A stretch of DNA of 54,980 nt from Nocardia vinacea NBRC 16497 (lineage in GTDB: Bacteria > Actinomycetota > Actinomycetes > Mycobacteriales > Mycobacteriaceae), in contig NZ_BAGN01000410.1 of the NCBI RefSeq assembly GCF_000308835.1, positions 1 to 54,980 of the forward strand. Direction: 5' to 3'. Of the stretch, positions 43,409 to 52,346 are shown one piece after another. Made by a program: the position numbers and the translations under genes. Under the pieces are notes generated by a model. The model did no database searches, was not told the DNA's origin, and was given only the letters and a program-made list of their open reading frames with translations. How positions within the stretch are numbered: position 1 is the stretch's first letter; each line of letters begins with the position of its first letter.

Positions 43409-45172
43409 TTACTCGATGCCGAAGTCTTTGATCCTGCGGTAGATGGTCGCCCGCGATATCCCTAGTGCCGCGGCGGCTGCGGCCTTGTTGCCGCTGTTCT
43501 CCTGCAGGCTGCGCACGATCGCGTCGCGTTCCAGTGCCTCGATCCGGCTCAGTCTGCGCCGGGTCAGCGAACGGCATTGTGGTGGCAGGTTGTCGATGTG
43601 GATCAGACCGGAGCGCTGCTGTGAAATGGCTTCGGCTAGCACCCGGCGTAGTTGGGCGACGTTGCCTGGCCACGATAGCTTGTTGAGCTGGCGCATGGCG
43701 TCCGGGGCAAGCCGGACTTCGGCGCCGTTGGTCAGCTCGCGCAGCAGGAAGGGGACCAGCTCTTCGAGGTCTTCGATGCGGTGCCGGAGTGCGGGCACGC
43801 CGACGGTCTGGCTGAACAGTGCCAGCAGTGAATCGAGAGCCGTACCGGGCGTGGCCGAATGCATGGTTGCCGCGATCCATCCGCGACCGGCGCAGGTCCG
43901 GAGTATGTCCGCGATCGGCTCGATCGCCTCGGTCGGCAGGCGGTCGATATCTTCGATGACAACGTTGAAATTGCTGTTGCCGGTTTCGGTGCGCAGCGCG
44001 GCCAGCAGTCCCTCGGTGTCGGCGAAGTCGGCCGTCCGCAGCACCCGGGCCATCTTGCCGGGGCTGACGTGCGCGACGACAGATTTCGCGAGTTTTGTTC
44101 GTCCGGAACCCTTTTCGCCATCGATGACCACCCATTCGCGATCCCGGCAGCAGCGTTCGACCTGCTGGCAGCTGCGCCGCCATGAGCTGCTCCTACCGGC
44201 GATGCCGGGCAATGCGAGCGTGCCGTGTGCGATCGGGTGGTCCACGACGCGGTCGATGGGCAGCTGAACGTGCAGGACCATGCTGAAGCTGCTGCCACGT
44301 ATCGAAATACGTTCCACTGCTGTCACTTTCGCGGTCTGACCGCTCGGCAGCGGGGCCAGGAGGGTGTCGACGGCCCCGGGACGAAGCAGGTCGGTCGAAT
44401 ATTGCAGTAACGCTGCTTGGTCGTGCGGGTCAAGAGCCTGGCGCAGGTAGTGGTTCATCAGCACCACGTCGCCACCGATCGCGAGCACGCCGAGCGGATA
44501 CTGGCGGCATTGGCGCAGATACGTCTCCAGTAGCGCGGTCTCGGTTTCGCTGGCGAGCGCGCGGAGCCGGTCCTGGATCTGGCTGCTCGCGCTGTTGGCG
44601 AGGGCGAGCAGCAGGGGATCGGATCTGCTGGCCCAGCAGGTGAGATCGATGACGCCCAGCATCGAGCGCGTCAGCGGGTGGCGAATAGGCGAGCCTGCAC
44701 ACGCGAGCCCGCCGAGGGTGCCGAGATAGTGTTCGCCGCCGCGAATGAACGTGGGGGTGGCTGTTTCCAGGGTGGTGCCGATTCCGTTGGTGCCGACGAA
44801 GTCCTCGGCATAGCTGTAGCCGGGAGCGAGTTGCACACCGTCGAGTGTGCGCATGATTGTGGCATCGGCGGCGTAGCGCTCGAGCAAGAGCCCATCCGAC
44901 GAGGTCAGGATGACGCTGACAGCCTGGTCGGCCAGGTCGCTCGCGAGCCGCCGCAGCACCGGCGCAGCGGCGCTCACCAGCGGGGAGTCGAGATTCGGGT
45001 CCCGCACATAAGGCAGCTCCACACGGTCGGGATGGATCTGCAGCGCGCGCGATCGGCACCACGAATCGAGCACGGTGTCACGCACCGGCGGGATATCGAG
45101 CGAACCCACGGTGAGGAATTGTTCGCGCGCCTTCTCTAGGCTCACGGCGACGTCGGCTCGAGGATCCGGCAT
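43409..45172 (-). CDS. AcoR/MimR-like Fis-type activator lacking GAFTGA
   Basis: A ~587-residue regulator with an N-terminal AcoR-type sensory part (VLDSWCRSRALQIHPDRVEL then a GAF-like domain with YAEDFVGTNGIGTTLETATP), a degenerate AAA+ domain (GEKGSGRTKLAKS for Walker A, NVVIEDIDRLP for Walker B), and a C-terminal Fis HTH (LGISRATIYRRIKDF). The GAFTGA loop needed to contact sigma-54 is absent. Actinobacterial relatives such as MimR work with ordinary sigma factors. It diverges from the mycolate-type methyltransferase gene, with a long dyad between, and probably controls it. Start 45172 is chosen because the dyad covers the open frame upstream of it. Confidence 0.75.
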   Translation of the reverse strand: MPDPRADVAVSLEKAREQFLTVGSLDIPPVRDTVLDSWCRSRALQIHPDRVELPYVRDPNLDSPLVSAAAPVLRRLASDLADQAVSVILTSSDGLLLERYAADATIMRTLDGVQLAPGYSYAEDFVGTNGIGTTLETATPTFIRGGEHYLGTLGGLACAGSPIRHPLTRSMLGVIDLTCWASRSDPLLLALANSASSQIQDRLRALASETETALLETYLRQCRQYPLGVLAIGGDVVLMNHYLRQALDPHDQAALLQYSTDLLRPGAVDTLLAPLPSGQTAKVTAVERISIRGSSFSMVLHVQLPIDRVVDHPIAHGTLALPGIAGRSSSWRRSCQQVERCCRDREWVVIDGEKGSGRTKLAKSVVAHVSPGKMARVLRTADFADTEGLLAALRTETGNSNFNVVIEDIDRLPTEAIEPIADILRTCAGRGWIAATMHSATPGTALDSLLALFSQTVGVPALRHRIEDLEELVPFLLRELTNGAEVRLAPDAMRQLNKLSWPGNVAQLRRVLAEAISQQRSGLIHIDNLPPQCRSLTRRRLSRIEALERDAIVRSLQENSGNKAAAAAALGISRATIYRRIKDFGIE

Positions 45173-45216
45173 CTGCTCATACCTCGGTGCTTGTTGCTCA
45201 ACCCATGGTGGCGGCC

Positions 45217-45248
45217 GTCTCAATGGATGACGCGTCTCAGATTGAGAC
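45217..45248. promoter_or_regulatory. long GTCTCAAT/ATTGAGAC dyad
   Basis: GTCTCAAT (45217-45224) and its complement ATTGAGAC (45241-45248) are 16 bp apart, and a third GTCTCA (45234) makes an inner dyad with the right arm. The wide spacing fits binding by an AcoR-type activator. It lies 76 bp upstream of the methyltransferase start. Confidence 0.6.
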
Positions 45249-45323
45249 CGTCAGTCTATCGCTTCCGCTGTGTCATGGGCAGAAGGAGATTTGCTTCGCC
45301 CAGCAAAACCAGGAGGAAGACGT

Positions 45324-46262
45324 TTGAGCCCCCAGAGCCTCAGCACGGCCTATCGAAAGATCACCGACCTATCGGGGGAGTCGACCTTCGCCGAGGTCCG
45401 ATCCCGCGCCGAGCTGTTGGATGAGTTCTTCGCACTGTTCCTCGACCCGGCCCTCACCCATAGTTGCGCGTTCTGGCCTCACCCGGACGGCACCTTGGAA
45501 CGAGCCCAGTTGGCGACGATCGACCTCGCTCTGGCCCAATGCGATCTGCGGCCGGGGATGACCTTGTTGGATGTCGGTTGTGGCTGGGGTTCGACCATGT
45601 TGCGCGCCATGGACACCTACGGTGTGAATGTGATCGGGCTGACTCCCAGCCGTAACCAGTACCGGTGTGTGCGGAATCTGCTGGTCGACCGGGTGATCCG
45701 AGGGCGCCCGTATGGTGGGGTGCGGCTGAAAGGCTGGGACGAATTCGACCGCCGCGCAGACCGGATCGTGTGTATCGGCGCGTTCGAACACTTCGAACGA
45801 GACCGCTACGGCGAATTCTTCGAATTCGCCTACCGCACAATGCCCGCCGATGGAGTGCTGCTACTGCAGACCATCGTCGGCGACAACCGCGACGAACTAC
45901 GTGGACATGGAATTCAGCACGCCAGCGTCGATGACGCGTTCATGCGGTTCCTCACCGAAACCATCTTCGGCGGCGGCCCGCTACTGCCCCCGACCGGACG
46001 CGACCCCAAAGGTGTCACCGCATACGCCGAAGACGCCGGATTCACCATTACCGGCATGCAGTCGATGGGACCGCACTACGCCACCACTCTCGACCACTGG
46101 GCCGATGCCCTGCGCCAGCACCGCGACCGCGCCATCGAGCTCGCTGGACCCGATACCTACAACGCCTACATCCGGTACCTGACCGGATGCGCCGACTACG
46201 CTCGCTGTGGCCGCATCGACGTCATGCAATTCACCTGCACCAAACCCGGTACACCGCAGTGA
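45324..46262 (+). CDS. cyclopropane/mycolic-acid type SAM methyltransferase
   Basis: A ~312-residue member of the CFA synthase / MmaA family: AELLDEFFALFLDPALTHSC near the N terminus, SAM-binding LLDVGCGWGST, the conserved GLTPSRNQY and a SIGAFEHF-like motif (CIGAFEHFERDRYGEF). Such enzymes methylate or cyclopropanate double bonds in mycolates or phospholipid acyl chains. The start is TTG at 45324 with AGGAGG at 45311; no ATG fits. The related ancestor in the Mycobacteriales has the same length. It is regulated divergently by the AcoR-like gene. Confidence 0.85.
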   Translation: MSPQSLSTAYRKITDLSGESTFAEVRSRAELLDEFFALFLDPALTHSCAFWPHPDGTLERAQLATIDLALAQCDLRPGMTLLDVGCGWGSTMLRAMDTYGVNVIGLTPSRNQYRCVRNLLVDRVIRGRPYGGVRLKGWDEFDRRADRIVCIGAFEHFERDRYGEFFEFAYRTMPADGVLLLQTIVGDNRDELRGHGIQHASVDDAFMRFLTETIFGGGPLLPPTGRDPKGVTAYAEDAGFTITGMQSMGPHYATTLDHWADALRQHRDRAIELAGPDTYNAYIRYLTGCADYARCGRIDVMQFTCTKPGTPQ

Positions 46263-46611
46263 ACCAGACACATGAGCAGCGACGACAGATCGTCACATCG
46301 GTGGTTCGTGCCGCCGCAGACCGGCAAATCCTGGTCAGAGTCCATTGATGTCCCTCGAAACCACAGCCGCCGCCGACTCGGGGCGGCAGGTCGGCGGTGC
46401 TGTGCAGCAGTCCAGGACCTCGCGCATTGTCGACGCGCCAACCACGGTGATGCCCTCGACGACCGGCAGGTGCGCGGCGAGGACGGCGTAGCGGAAGCGG
46501 GCTTGCGCGGCGGCGGTAACCGCGGCTGCGCCCGATCGAATCGACCCCACACCGCCCGGCGATGCTGAACGCGGCCGTGCCCCATGCGCGCAAGCCGTTC
46601 GTGACCGATGC
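46263..46611. other. no recognisable gene
   Basis: A minus reading (46,335-46,550; VEGITVVGASTMREVLD) is protein-like but has no family. Otherwise nothing is supported. Confidence 0.3.
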
Positions 46612-47034
46612 CTAGCCGGTGCAATCGGAATGATCGCGCCACCAGATGCTCCGTTTCGTGCCAGATTCTCCGTGGCGATCCGGACCGTGGTCGTCGATCC
46701 GGACGACGGAACTGGCCGGCTTGTAGTGCTCGCTGTCGGCGCGCGGGCCGCCCTTGGAGTTGGGTGCGTAGACCGGGTCGATGTGGTTCTGGATCCGCAT
46801 CACTCCGTCCTGGCTGTAGGTGTGCACGGGCACGACCGGTGCGTTGACCGGGATTTGTTCGTAGTTCACTCCCAGCCGAGCCCTTTGCGCGTCGGCGTAG
46901 GAGAAAAGGCGCGCCAGCAGCATCCGGTCCGGGCTCGGCCCGATACCAGGGACCAGTTTGTCGGGCTGGAAGGGAATAGGGACGACGTGCGGACCGGCAC
47001 CAGCAAAGGCCGCACGTGGTAGACCAGGGATCAA
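46612..47034 (-). pseudogene. catalase, internal/C-terminal fragment
   Basis: The frame carries LVPGIGPSPDRMLLARLFSY then NYEQIPVNAPVVPVHTYSQ and DPVYAPNSKGGPRAD, a heme-catalase stretch around the proximal Tyr loop (RLFSYADAQRARLG includes the heme Tyr) up to the end of the core. The N-terminal ~300 residues, including the distal His, are absent, and after ~115 codons the frame ends prematurely. It is a dead remnant. Confidence 0.75.
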
Positions 47035-47411
47035 CTCATGCCCTTGCGTCCACCGCTGCGATTGGTGTCCGCTGTCCTCGCCGCTTCGGTCTGAAACGAC
47101 CGCACGCTGCCCCTAACACTACCGCTGTCGGCGGCCGCCTGGACCACGATTTCTTCGACGGCTGTATGACCATCCCGCCTCACGGCCCGGCGCCGGCAAT
47201 TACCATTGACTCGGCAACAAACCTCGTGGTCAACGGCATCGGCGGCTCGGCTCACACGGAGGCGTGCCGGTCACCGCCACCAGTGTGTCGCCGAGGACGA
47301 TTCCGGTTTGGCCGGATGTTCTCTGCGCACGCTGGGTCGGATACGCACACGCGAAGCAGCGGCAGCAGCCGTGCGGAGACTTACAGTCAGCGACTATGGG
47401 AGGTAGGCATC
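47035..47411. other. no recognisable gene
   Basis: No supported reading lies between the catalase fragment and the next small gene. The last bases carry GGGAGG, a Shine-Dalgarno site for the following short frame. Confidence 0.35.
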
Positions 47412-47462
47412 GGTGGGCAACCGCATCGACTCCGCTGCATTCGCCCGCGGCGGTGCGGCGTG
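47412..47462 (+). CDS. possible short leader peptide
   Basis: GTG at 47412, 6 nt after GGGAGGT, opens a 16-codon frame (MGNRIDSAAFARGGAA) that ends 18 bp before the next gene start. It could be a leader or the displaced start of that gene. The evidence is only the ribosome site and spacing. Confidence 0.3.
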
Positions 47463-47479
47463 ATCCGAAAGGCCGGGCA

Positions 47480-47866
47480 GTGAGTGGGTTCGCTGCCCGT
47501 GCGTTGGCCGCGCAACCGGAGGTTCCGGCGTGGATCGCGTGGTTGTTCGAGCACGCCAGCGAACAGCTGGCGCGGGCGGAGTATCAGATGCACTACCCGC
47601 TCGACCACACCGGGCACCAAGACGGGCGCAGCGCCGATGAATGGTTGATCACCCAACGCGCTTACCACGCCGAGTGCGCTGCTCGCGCGGTCGAACGCGC
47701 CCGCCGATTCCATAGCGACCGACCCGGTGTCGTCGCGGCCTATGCCCCCGAGTTGCCCGACGACGGCGAGTTCTACGCGGCGCTGGCCGCCAGCCGGGAA
47801 TGGACCGGCCACTGGTACTCCCGCGACCCGATCCAGGCGTGGGAACTGTCGAGCGCACCGGCCTGA
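47480..47866 (+). CDS. hypothetical protein, unknown
   Basis: GTG at 47480 opens a 128-residue frame with good GC-rich codon use. The product is helical (AARALAAQPEVPAWIAWLFE; DEWLITQRAYHAECAARAVE) and Trp-rich at the end (WTGHWYSRDPIQAWEL), without membrane segments. No family is recognised. A possible leader frame precedes it. Confidence 0.5.
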   Translation: MSGFAARALAAQPEVPAWIAWLFEHASEQLARAEYQMHYPLDHTGHQDGRSADEWLITQRAYHAECAARAVERARRFHSDRPGVVAAYAPELPDDGEFYAALAASREWTGHWYSRDPIQAWELSSAPA

Positions 47867-48209
47867 CACCGGTAGACACTCGAGGTCTCGCCCGGGTCCC
47901 CCGGTCGTCCTCGCGGAAGATGAACCGATCCCTGCCCGGCTGGCTGTCCACCGCACCGGCTGCGGCCGGGTCGAAGACGGGCCCGATGAAGGCGTAGACG
48001 CCGACGGATGCCGGGCTGCGAATCTCCACGACCGAAGGCGCCGAGACGCTGCGGATGGCAGTCGCCACCCCTGCCGTGGTGGGAGCATTAGAGCTAGTAG
48101 AGCTGGAATTGGGCCGCTGATCCGACTCTTCGTCGCCGAAGGGCGGGGCCGACGCTATGCATGCCGAACCGCTGTGGGACCTGGATCCGACCGAAGGAGC
48201 GTCTGGAAG
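47867..48209. other. no recognisable gene
   Basis: A minus frame (to about 48,068) reads AIRSVSAPSVVEIRSPASVG and looks plausible but unassignable. Otherwise this is the upstream region of the MDR gene. Confidence 0.3.
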
Positions 48210-49229
48210 ATGAGAACGATGCGGTCGGTCGTCGCCGACACGCTAGGTGAACCGGCGGAGGTTCTGCACCTGCAGACCCGCCCGGTTCCGGAGCCCGGTC
48301 CCGGCCAGGTCCGGATCCGGGTGGCCGCCGTGCCTGTCCATGCCAGCGATCTACATACCATTCGCGGCAGATACGGATTCACCCCGGAGTTCCCCACCGT
48401 ACCCGGAATCGAATCCGTCGGTGTGATCGACGAACTCGGCAGCGGCACAGACGATCTGACCGTCGGGCAACGCGTCATCACGGTCGGAGTCAGGGCCACG
48501 TGGCAGGAGTATGTCGTTGCCGATGCCGAGCAGGTCTTGCCTGTCCCCGTTGGCATGAGCAATTCCACGGCCGCTCAGATTCTCGCCAATCCACTCACCG
48601 CCGTGATCTTGACCGGTGCTGAGCTCGATGTTCGACCGGGTGAATGGCTCTTGCAGACGGCGGCCGGTTCAACCGTGGGCCAGTCGGTCATCCAGCTCGG
48701 GGCGCACGTCGGCTTCAAGACCCTCAACGTGGTCCGCCGTCGATCAGCTGTCGAGGACATCCTCGCGTTGGGGGGCACCGCGGTGATCTGCACGGAGGAT
48801 GAGGACCTGCGCGAACGGGTGGCCGACATAGCAGGCCACGACGGCGTGTCCAAGGCGATCGACTGTGTCGGCGGTCAGGTGGGTGCGGACGTGTCGCGTG
48901 TGCTGGCACCGCACGGTGAGCTGGTCGTCTACGGTGCGTTGTCTACGCACCGCCAAACCGATCCCGACAAACTCACCATCCCCATCTTCGCGCGCTCACT
49001 GATCTACGAAACCAAGACCGTTCGGGGGTTCTGGCTGTTCCGCTGGTTCACCGAGACCCCGAAGGATCGAATGGCCGCAGCGATCGACCGGACACTTCAG
49101 CTCGCCGACAGCGGCGCGCTGCGCGTGCCCGAGGGCCGGCCGATTCTCGTCGAAAAGTTCAGCGAAGCCGTCTATTTGGCCGAAGCTCCCGCACACGGTG
49201 GCAAACCGCTGCTGGTGTTCGAACCGTAG
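48210..49229 (+). CDS. zinc-free MDR reductase (enoyl/quinone reductase-like)
   Basis: A 339-residue MDR protein with GEPAEVLHLQTRPVPEPGPG at the start, VPVHASDLHTIRGRYGFTPE, TVPGIESVGVID and NADP-binding LLQTAAGSTVGQSVIQLGAH. The Asp-containing ASDL..IRGRYG and PGIE elements match mitochondrial trans-2-enoyl-CoA/2-enoyl thioester reductase-like (MECR/ETR) enzymes and crotonyl/quinone reductases. No zinc ligands are seen. ATG at 48210 has GGAAG just before it. It is monocistronic. Confidence 0.8.
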   Translation: MRTMRSVVADTLGEPAEVLHLQTRPVPEPGPGQVRIRVAAVPVHASDLHTIRGRYGFTPEFPTVPGIESVGVIDELGSGTDDLTVGQRVITVGVRATWQEYVVADAEQVLPVPVGMSNSTAAQILANPLTAVILTGAELDVRPGEWLLQTAAGSTVGQSVIQLGAHVGFKTLNVVRRRSAVEDILALGGTAVICTEDEDLRERVADIAGHDGVSKAIDCVGGQVGADVSRVLAPHGELVVYGALSTHRQTDPDKLTIPIFARSLIYETKTVRGFWLFRWFTETPKDRMAAAIDRTLQLADSGALRVPEGRPILVEKFSEAVYLAEAPAHGGKPLLVFEP

Positions 49230-49401
49230 AAGGCACCAGATACCGGTCGGCCCGACGCCGGCGATCACCCGTGGAATTTCCCGCTGAATCCGACAGTGCG
49301 GCCCTCGGTTTCGAGTCCGCTGATCCGGCCGGTTCGGTCGTGGTGCGGGTGGGCGCGCCTTGTCCCGAAGGAACGAAGTCTGCGCGGGTTTGTCGCCGCG
49401 G

Positions 49402-50685
49402 TCAGTCCGTTGTCGGCCCCAGCACCGCCGCGCCGTACCAGTGGCAAATGAGCAGCGCCAGCTCGACGTCCAGCCGGTCGTCGGTGATCGGCCGCCCGCG
49501 CCGCGAAACCGCCCGCCCGACCCGGTATTTCACCGAGTTGAAATGTAGATCGAGCTCGGCGGCAGCCGCCTTGTAGCTGGATCCGGTGCGCAGGAACACC
49601 CGCAGCGTCTCGCGCAGCCGGGCATCGTTCTCGTTGTCGGCGGCCAATTCGCCGAGCACCTCGCCCACCCATTCGCCGACCTCCGCGCCGCCGCCGAGCA
49701 GCGCCGCCGCCGACAGCCCCGGATCGCTCGCCGCGATGATCCTCGGTTCCACGTCCCCGCGTGCCAGCGCGACCGAGTGTGCCCGCAGCGCATCCCGATG
49801 GGACCGGCGGAAGCCGGACACCCCCTGGCCCATGATGCCGATCGCCAGCCGTGGTGCGTCCGGCCGCTTGCTCGCGAAATCACGGACCTTGGCCACCGCA
49901 TCGGACTGCTCGGACCGATATGGCAGCCAGGCCCATGCGGTCATCCGGTCGGCGGCCCCGACCAGCGGCGCGGCTGCGGTGCCGACCGCCTCGGCCAGCT
50001 CACGGACGAAACGTTGCAGCCGGTTCAGCTCGTCACCACTCGCGCCGGTGTCGGGATACCAGATGATCAGCGCCAAGTGATGCCAGAGCAGCGGGTAGCG
50101 GATGGATTCGGTCGCGGCATCGGTATCGACCGGCTTCTCTCCGGCCAGCAGCTCACGTACGCGCAGTGCGCGAGCGCTGTTGCGATTCTCCAGCCACTGC
50201 TCGCGCTCGGATTCGTACACCGCGACGACCTGCAGGGTGATCCAGTCGATGTACTCGAACAGCGTGGTGGTGATGGTCTCCGCGACCGTGACACCTTCGG
50301 CGGGCGCGATATCGCTGGCCTGTAATTCGGCGAAGATCAACTCGGTCATCCGGCGATGGCCGACTCGATAGGCGCGCACCAGGGCATTGACCGGAACCCC
50401 ATGCTGGGCAAGGCGTCTGGCGTATTCGATCGCTGCCGTGGGAGCGTTGATCCGAGCCACCGGTATGTCGTGCTGCAGCGCGTGCAGGATGGTGTCGACA
50501 TTGCCTTCCACACTGGCGCCGAGCAGTTCGACGGTGCGGGCGTCGCCCCGCAATTCGGGGATATCGTCCTCGAGGCCGCGCCGGAGGATCGCGCTGATAT
50601 CCGTCACCCGCTCGTTCATGCGGGCGGCGATTCCCGCGACATAGCGGCCCATATCGGCATCACCGTCGCGACGAAAAGTCGTCAC
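49402..50685 (-). CDS. PucR/CdaR-type transcriptional regulator
   Basis: A ~427-residue regulator with an N-terminal helical domain, a central GGDEF-like fold (SIRYPLLWHHLALIIWYPDT region), and the C-terminal PucR HTH (LRVFLRTGSSYKAAAAELDL then HFNSVKYRVGRAVSRRGRPI). GTG at 50685 (TTGGGGA before it) or ATG at 50652 is the likely start; the frame is open further but Arg-rich. It diverges from the acyl-CoA synthetase operon, with a perfect palindrome between. Confidence 0.85.
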   Translation of the reverse strand: MTTFRRDGDADMGRYVAGIAARMNERVTDISAILRRGLEDDIPELRGDARTVELLGASVEGNVDTILHALQHDIPVARINAPTAAIEYARRLAQHGVPVNALVRAYRVGHRRMTELIFAELQASDIAPAEGVTVAETITTTLFEYIDWITLQVVAVYESEREQWLENRNSARALRVRELLAGEKPVDTDAATESIRYPLLWHHLALIIWYPDTGASGDELNRLQRFVRELAEAVGTAAAPLVGAADRMTAWAWLPYRSEQSDAVAKVRDFASKRPDAPRLAIGIMGQGVSGFRRSHRDALRAHSVALARGDVEPRIIAASDPGLSAAALLGGGAEVGEWVGEVLGELAADNENDARLRETLRVFLRTGSSYKAAAAELDLHFNSVKYRVGRAVSRRGRPITDDRLDVELALLICHWYGAAVLGPTTD

Positions 50686-50725
50686 TCCCCAACGGTAGTA
50701 CTCGGCGGTTGCCGCGCGGGAAATT

Positions 50726-50756
50726 GCCGGTGTTGTCCTCCGGGGACAACACCGGC
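50726..50756. promoter_or_regulatory. perfect palindrome with 13-bp arms
   Basis: GCCGGTGTTGTCC-N5-GGACAACACCGGC lies 40 bp from the regulator start and 90 bp from the acyl-CoA synthetase start. It is the only strong dyad in the shared intergenic region and is the likely binding site of the PucR-type regulator. Confidence 0.7.
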
Positions 50757-50846
50757 GGCGAACTTCGTCGACGTACGACGGTGTCACGGGGTGGCCCGAT
50801 TTCTACCGTTATCGGCATCCCGCACGCCCATTCACCAGGACCGCTC

Positions 50847-52313
50847 ATGAACCTCCCGACATTGCCGGACCGTCGCGCCGCCGCGGATCCGAACGCACCC
50901 GCCCTCGCCGACGACACCATCGACTTGAGCAACGCCGGGTTCCTCGAGTCAGTGCAGCGCGCGGCCACGGCACTGCGTGCCGCGGGCGTTTCGGCGGGCG
51001 ACGTGGTCGCCATCATGCTGCCGAATACCGCGGCCCTGGTCATATCGCTGTTCGCCACCTGGCGTCTCGGCGCGGCGGCCACCCCGCTCAATCCGGCGCT
51101 GACGGCGGCCGAGGCCGCCTATCAGATGGCGGATGCGGGCGCCAAGGTGCTGATCGCGACCGAGCGGCCCGCATTCGACGTTCCGGTCCGGGCCGTCATC
51201 CCGGCCGCCGAGCTCACCGCGATCGACCCCGACATCACCCTCGTTCCGGCCCAGCTCGGCGACGACGCACTGGCGCTGCTCATCTACACCAGCGGCACCA
51301 CCGGTCGCCCGAAGGGCGTGATGCTCGATCACGCCAACCTGAATGCCATGTGCCGCATGGTGATCGAGACCTTCACCCTCACCGCGGCCGACCACAGCCT
51401 GCTCATCCTGCCGCTGTTCCACGTCAACGGCATCGTGGCGAGCACACTCTCGCCGCTGCTCGTCGGCGGCCGCACCACCGTGGCGGGCAAGTTCAGCCCG
51501 CGCACCTTCTTCGACCGGATCGAACACAGTCGGGCGACATATTTCTCCGCCGTGCCGACGATCTACACGATGCTGAGCGATCTGCCCGCCGAGGTCCGCC
51601 CCGACACCTCCTCGGTGCGCTTCGCCATCTGCGGCGCGGCCCCGGCCAGTGTGGAACTGCTGGCAAAGTTCGAAAACCGTTACGTCATCCCGATTATCGA
51701 GGGATACGGCTTGTCCGAGGGGGCCTGCGCAAGCACCGTCAACCCGCTCGTCGGCAAGCGCAAAGCCGGTACCGTCGGACTGCCGCTGCCCGGCCAGACG
51801 ATTCGGATCGCGGATATGGATGGCAATCCGGTGCCCGACGGCGAGATCGGCGAGGTGCTGATCTCCGGGCCGAATGTCATGCGCGGCTATTTGAATCGTC
51901 CGGCGGACACCGCGAAGACCCTGGTCGACGGCTGGTTGCATACCGGCGATATCGGCCGCTTGGACGAGGACGGCTATCTGATTCTTGTCGACCGTGCCAA
52001 GGACATGATCATCCGCGGCGGCGAGAACATCTACCCCAAAGAGATCGAAACCGTGGTCTACCAACTGCCGGAGATCTCCGAGGCCGCGGTCGTCGGTCGC
52101 GCGCACGAGGTCTACGGCGAGGAGCCGGTGCTCTATGTCTCGCTGAACTCGGGCACCGATTTGGCGACCGACAAAATCCACGAGCACGTTCGCGGCGCAT
52201 TGTCGAAATACAAACTGCCCGTCGCTATCACGATTCTCGAGCACCTTCCCAAGAACGATGTGGGCAAACTCGACAAGCCGAAGCTACGGCGGCTCGCCGT
52301 CGAAAACCATTGA
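50847..52313 (+). CDS. acyl-CoA synthetase / AMP-dependent ligase
   Basis: A ~488-residue ANL enzyme with all core motifs: P-loop YTSGTTGRPKG (147-157), the GYGLSEG motif, GWLHTGDIGRLDEDGY, the hinge DRAKDMIIRGGENIYPKE, and Lys in NDVGKLDK. It activates a carboxylic acid as acyl-AMP and then the CoA ester. It is short for a fatty-acid ligase and lacks an N-terminal FAAL insertion, suggesting small or medium acids. ATG at 50847 has AGGA upstream. It leads an operon with a DUF3556 protein and an FAD oxidoreductase. Confidence 0.85.
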   Translation: MNLPTLPDRRAAADPNAPALADDTIDLSNAGFLESVQRAATALRAAGVSAGDVVAIMLPNTAALVISLFATWRLGAAATPLNPALTAAEAAYQMADAGAKVLIATERPAFDVPVRAVIPAAELTAIDPDITLVPAQLGDDALALLIYTSGTTGRPKGVMLDHANLNAMCRMVIETFTLTAADHSLLILPLFHVNGIVASTLSPLLVGGRTTVAGKFSPRTFFDRIEHSRATYFSAVPTIYTMLSDLPAEVRPDTSSVRFAICGAAPASVELLAKFENRYVIPIIEGYGLSEGACASTVNPLVGKRKAGTVGLPLPGQTIRIADMDGNPVPDGEIGEVLISGPNVMRGYLNRPADTAKTLVDGWLHTGDIGRLDEDGYLILVDRAKDMIIRGGENIYPKEIETVVYQLPEISEAAVVGRAHEVYGEEPVLYVSLNSGTDLATDKIHEHVRGALSKYKLPVAITILEHLPKNDVGKLDKPKLRRLAVENH

Positions 52314-52346
52314 TATCCACCATCAGTCAGAAATAGGAGCAGGACA

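Noticed and set aside
47649..48068. Minus-strand frame with plausible codons (AIRSVSAPSVVEIRSPASVG)
   Set aside because: No ribosome site or family; it runs antisense into the preceding gene. Kept only as a note.
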